From the NCBI RefSeq assembly GCF_020080045.1, contig NZ_CP083451.1, positions 1,736,001 to 1,800,000 on the forward strand: a stretch of DNA of 64,000 nt. The letters are read 5' to 3'. The notes beneath the pieces were generated by a model that made no database searches, was not told the DNA's origin, and saw only the letters and a list, made by a program, of their open reading frames with translations. Both the position numbers and the translations under genes were made by a program. Below are positions 61,596 through 64,000 of this stretch, one piece after another. Origin of the DNA: Comamonas odontotermitis. GTDB lineage: Bacteria > Pseudomonadota > Gammaproteobacteria > Burkholderiales > Burkholderiaceae_C. Numbering within the stretch: the first letter of the stretch is position 1; the number at the start of each line of letters is the position of its first letter.

Positions 61596-63137
61596 ATGAA
61601 CGGCGCAAAAAGTTTGGTCAAGACCTTGTTGGCCGCAGGTATCGACACCTGTTTTGCCAACCCGGGGACGAGCGAGATGCATTTTGTGGCGGCGCTGGAC
61701 CAGGTGCCCGGCATGCAATGCGTGTTGGGCCTGCAGGAGAACATCGTCACCGGCATGGCGGATGGCTACTACCGCATGGCGCGCAAACCCGCCTGCACTC
61801 TGCTGCATTGCGGGCCCGGTCTTGCCAACGGGCTGGCCAACCTCCACAACGCGCGTCGCGCGCGCAGCGGAATCGTCAATATCGTGGGCGACCAGGCCAC
61901 CTACCACCGACCGCTCGATGCACCATTGACTGCCGACACCGAGGCGTTGGCGCGTACGGTGTCGGCCTGGGTGCATACGGCCGGCACGCCCGCAGATGTG
62001 GGACGCGATGCCGCGCTGGCCGTGCGCGCGGCCCGTACGTTTCCAGGCCAGATTGCCAGCCTCATCCTCCCGGCCGATACCAGTTGGGGCGAGGGCGGCG
62101 AAGTTGCTGGCGTACTGCCCGAGCCGCAGCCCGCACCGCTCGATCCCTATGCCGTGGAAGGTGCCGCCCGGGCCTTGCGCAGCGGTCAACATGCATTGCT
62201 GCTGCTGGCCGGAGATGCCGCCTTTGAAGAAGGCCAGCAGCAGGCCTGGCGCGTGGCCAGTGCCACGCGCGCGGCCATCATGCTCGACTACGTCTGCGCC
62301 CACGTACAGCGTGGAAGAGGGCGTTTGCAGATCGAACGCGTGCCTTACGGCATGGAAGCGGCCATCCAGGCGCTGGCGCGGTTCGAGCACATCATTCTGG
62401 TGGGCGCCAAGCCGCCGGTGGGCTTTTTTGCCTACCCGGGCCTGCCATCCACCCAGCACCCGGCCACGGCGCAATTGCACACCCTGGCCCGGCCGGAGCA
62501 AAGCGCCACCGAGGCATTGCGCGCTCTGGCCGATGCGCTGGGCGCGCCTGCGGTTGCGATTCCCGATCCCGGCCCGCGCCCCGAGGCAGCCCGTGGCGCC
62601 CCCACGCCAGAAGGCCTGGCCCAGACTGTGGCGGCGCTGATGCCCGAAGGCTCCATTGTGTCGGACGAATCCATCTCGTACGGCCGGGGCTTTTATCCGC
62701 ATACCTTTGCTGCACCTGCGCACGACTGGCTGCACCTGGGCGGCGGCGCCATTGGTGACGGCATGCCGGTGGCCACTGGCGCTGCGCTGGGGGCATGCAA
62801 AGAGCGGCGAGTCATCAACCTGCAGGCAGACGGCTCGGCCATGTACAGCCTGCAGGCGCTGTGGACGCAGGCGCGCGAAGGCCTGCCGATCACCACCATC
62901 CTCCTCAACAACAGCAAGTACAACATCCTGATTGGTGAGTACAGGAACGTGGGTGCCACCCCGGGGCCCACGGCCATGGGCATGCTGGATCTGGGCAACC
63001 CGGGCATCAACTGGGTGGCGCTTGCCAATGGCATGGGTGTGGAGGCCGCCCGTGCCACCACCATGGAGGCCTGCAGCGACCTGCTGCGCGCCAGCTTTGG
63101 CAGGCCTGGCCCCTTCCTGATCGAGCTGGTGGTGTAG
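61596..63137 (+). CDS. Thiamine diphosphate-dependent enzyme, acetolactate synthase/benzoylformate decarboxylase-like
   Basis: 513 residues. The three ThDP domains are visible. The N-terminal Pyr domain has the activating Glu49 in GLQENIVTGMADGYYRMA, after NPGTSEMHF. A middle Rossmann domain follows, and the C-terminal PP domain has GGGAIGDGMPVATGAA and the cofactor motif ADGSAMYSLQALWTQ...NNSKYNI. The canonical GDG reads ADG here, as in several MdlC-like relatives. It is shorter than true anabolic IlvB, so a decarboxylase or oxo-acid enzyme is at least as likely. GGAG lies upstream of the ATG. Substrate not deducible. Confidence 0.88.
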   Translation: MNGAKSLVKTLLAAGIDTCFANPGTSEMHFVAALDQVPGMQCVLGLQENIVTGMADGYYRMARKPACTLLHCGPGLANGLANLHNARRARSGIVNIVGDQATYHRPLDAPLTADTEALARTVSAWVHTAGTPADVGRDAALAVRAARTFPGQIASLILPADTSWGEGGEVAGVLPEPQPAPLDPYAVEGAARALRSGQHALLLLAGDAAFEEGQQQAWRVASATRAAIMLDYVCAHVQRGRGRLQIERVPYGMEAAIQALARFEHIILVGAKPPVGFFAYPGLPSTQHPATAQLHTLARPEQSATEALRALADALGAPAVAIPDPGPRPEAARGAPTPEGLAQTVAALMPEGSIVSDESISYGRGFYPHTFAAPAHDWLHLGGGAIGDGMPVATGAALGACKERRVINLQADGSAMYSLQALWTQAREGLPITTILLNNSKYNILIGEYRNVGATPGPTAMGMLDLGNPGINWVALANGMGVEAARATTMEACSDLLRASFGRPGPFLIELVV

Positions 63138-63771
63138 GTCCGGGTCGATCCGCACCGGCAACCATTGCGCAGCTGTGAACGCCGCTTTGGGGCCAGGGAA
63201 GCGAGCGCGGAAAGGTAGGAGGCATGTGAGATGCTGCCGCTCTGTGGCATTGCCGCGCTCGCCTTTTGGGGGGGCGTGCAGTTCGATGGCGCGGCTGCCC
63301 CGAGCGCATCTTGTGCAAGGCCTCCAGGAAAGCCCTTTTCCCCCGGCATTGCGGCCACACCCTCTAGCTGCCGTAGCAGCATGCCCAGGGGTAAGGCGGG
63401 CGATGCCTGCCTCCGTTTTTGCGCATGTTTTTCGCTATGGCGGCGAGATCAAACCATTCAACAGGCAATCGTCTATGGCGAAGAGATTCCGTGACCGCGG
63501 AGGGAGACACACCGTGCCCTGTCAATCAATAAGCAAAAATTGTATATTTTGTGAGTAAATGCTTATCTTCTATACCTTGTTGAGCAATGAATAATTATTC
63601 ATTCATGCAGATTCATCAATGAAGAAGATTCAATTTTTTTCAAAATTAACAAAATCAATTTTATTGAAATATTCATAAACTAAGGTCAATTATCCGACAT
63701 ACGTACTTACTTTTATAAAAGCTATCGGTACCATTGAGTGATTCAATTTCTCCTTTGTTGGAGATCGCCCG
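63138..63771. other. Gene-free stretch with AT-rich promoter region and palindrome
   Basis: The first 400 bp are GC-rich with no supported gene. The last 250 bp are strongly AT-rich and contain the perfect 16-bp palindrome ATGAATAATTATTCAT (63587-63602), followed by further ATTCAT copies. This is a likely operator and promoter area for the gene that starts at 63772. Confidence 0.55.
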
Positions 63772-64000
63772 ATGGTTCGCTCTTCCCGTGCTTGCACGCA
63801 GGCCTTTTTTGCCGCATTGGCGGCCCTCATGCTGTGTATTGGCACGGGTGCTGCACAGGCGCAAAGCGTGCAGGCGCGTGTGCAGCCTGCGGATATGGCC
63901 AAGCAGGCCACTGTGCAAAGGAACCAAGCCTTGGCCCCGGTGCCTGCAGTGGTCGATCTGGGTGCCTGGGCGGCTCCCAAGACAGCAGCGGCGCGCAGCG
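63772..64000 (+). CDS. Start of a secreted protein, truncated by the window end
   Basis: 76 codons visible, no stop. GGAG is seven nt before the ATG. A clear signal peptide (ACTQAFFAALAALMLCIGTGAAQAQ) is followed by an Ala/Gln/Pro-rich mature start. Too little is visible to name the product; it could be a periplasmic or surface protein. Confidence 0.7.
   Translation, partial: MVRSSRACTQAFFAALAALMLCIGTGAAQAQSVQARVQPADMAKQATVQRNQALAPVPAVVDLGAWAAPKTAAARS

Noticed and set aside
63690..63980. Minus-strand frames opposite the last secreted protein
   Set aside because: The plus strand has a clear RBS, signal peptide and start, so the antisense frames are shadows.

Overview
The window looks like a betaproteobacterial chromosome of the Comamonadaceae type (Comamonas, Delftia or Acidovorax relatives). 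This rests on the GC-rich coding style, the hut operon layout, the FecA/PepSY/DUF3649/DUF3325 cassette and the IPTL-CTERM surface proteins. The genus assignment is inference.

Region 1 (1-12.5 kb) is iron related. It has the tail of a DUF3325 gene, a MacA-MacB-TolC-type tripartite exporter, a Fur-box-like site, a FecI/FecR/FecA surface-signalling unit, and a four-gene inner-membrane/periplasmic cassette (PepSY, DUF3649, DUF3325, small secreted protein) with overlapping stop/start codons. The neighbourhood suggests siderophore export plus siderophore-induced uptake.

Region 2 (12.7-22.5 kb) is a histidine-utilisation operon on the minus strand, read in the order NCS1 transporter, hutU, hutH, hutG, hutD, hutI, hisC-like aminotransferase. 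The repressor gene hutC is divergent, and a TGTATATAC-type operator lies between. Histidine goes to urocanate, imidazolonepropionate, formiminoglutamate and, through HutG, glutamate plus formamide.

Region 3 (22.78-41.36 kb) is an AT-richer genomic island inserted at tRNA-Thr(CGT). The intact tRNA lies at the right end. A diverged copy of its 3' half and terminator lies at the left end, next to a tyrosine integrase. The cargo is three intact and no more than one broken secreted surface protein genes (DUF11 and IPTL-CTERM type; one has a possible Cys-Gln thioester domain), two paralogous sensor kinases sharing an unusual C-terminal tail, one receiver-AraC response regulator, and one short-chain dehydrogenase. 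A 19-bp exact repeat brackets this cargo. This island is the least ordinary part of the window.

Region 4 (41.4-52.5 kb) is core chromosome. It holds fbp, pepN, a HAD phosphatase, prfB with its programmed +1 frameshift, a Nudix hydrolase, an alpha/beta hydrolase, a roughly 267-bp palindromic MITE-like element, an aldo/keto reductase, ybaK and plsY.

Region 5 (51.8-58.6 kb) is a second siderophore-uptake locus. A Crp/Fnr regulator is divergent from an IutA/RhtA-like receptor across a Fur-like palindrome. The receptor is followed by an RhtX-type permease, a DUF2218/siderophore-interacting reductase and another MFS transporter. Region 6 (58.6-64 kb) is core again: a secreted retropepsin-like protein, YajQ, MurB, a small membrane protein, a ThDP-dependent enzyme and the start of a secreted protein cut by the window end.

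All family assignments come from reading motifs and from memory of the families. No database search was run.
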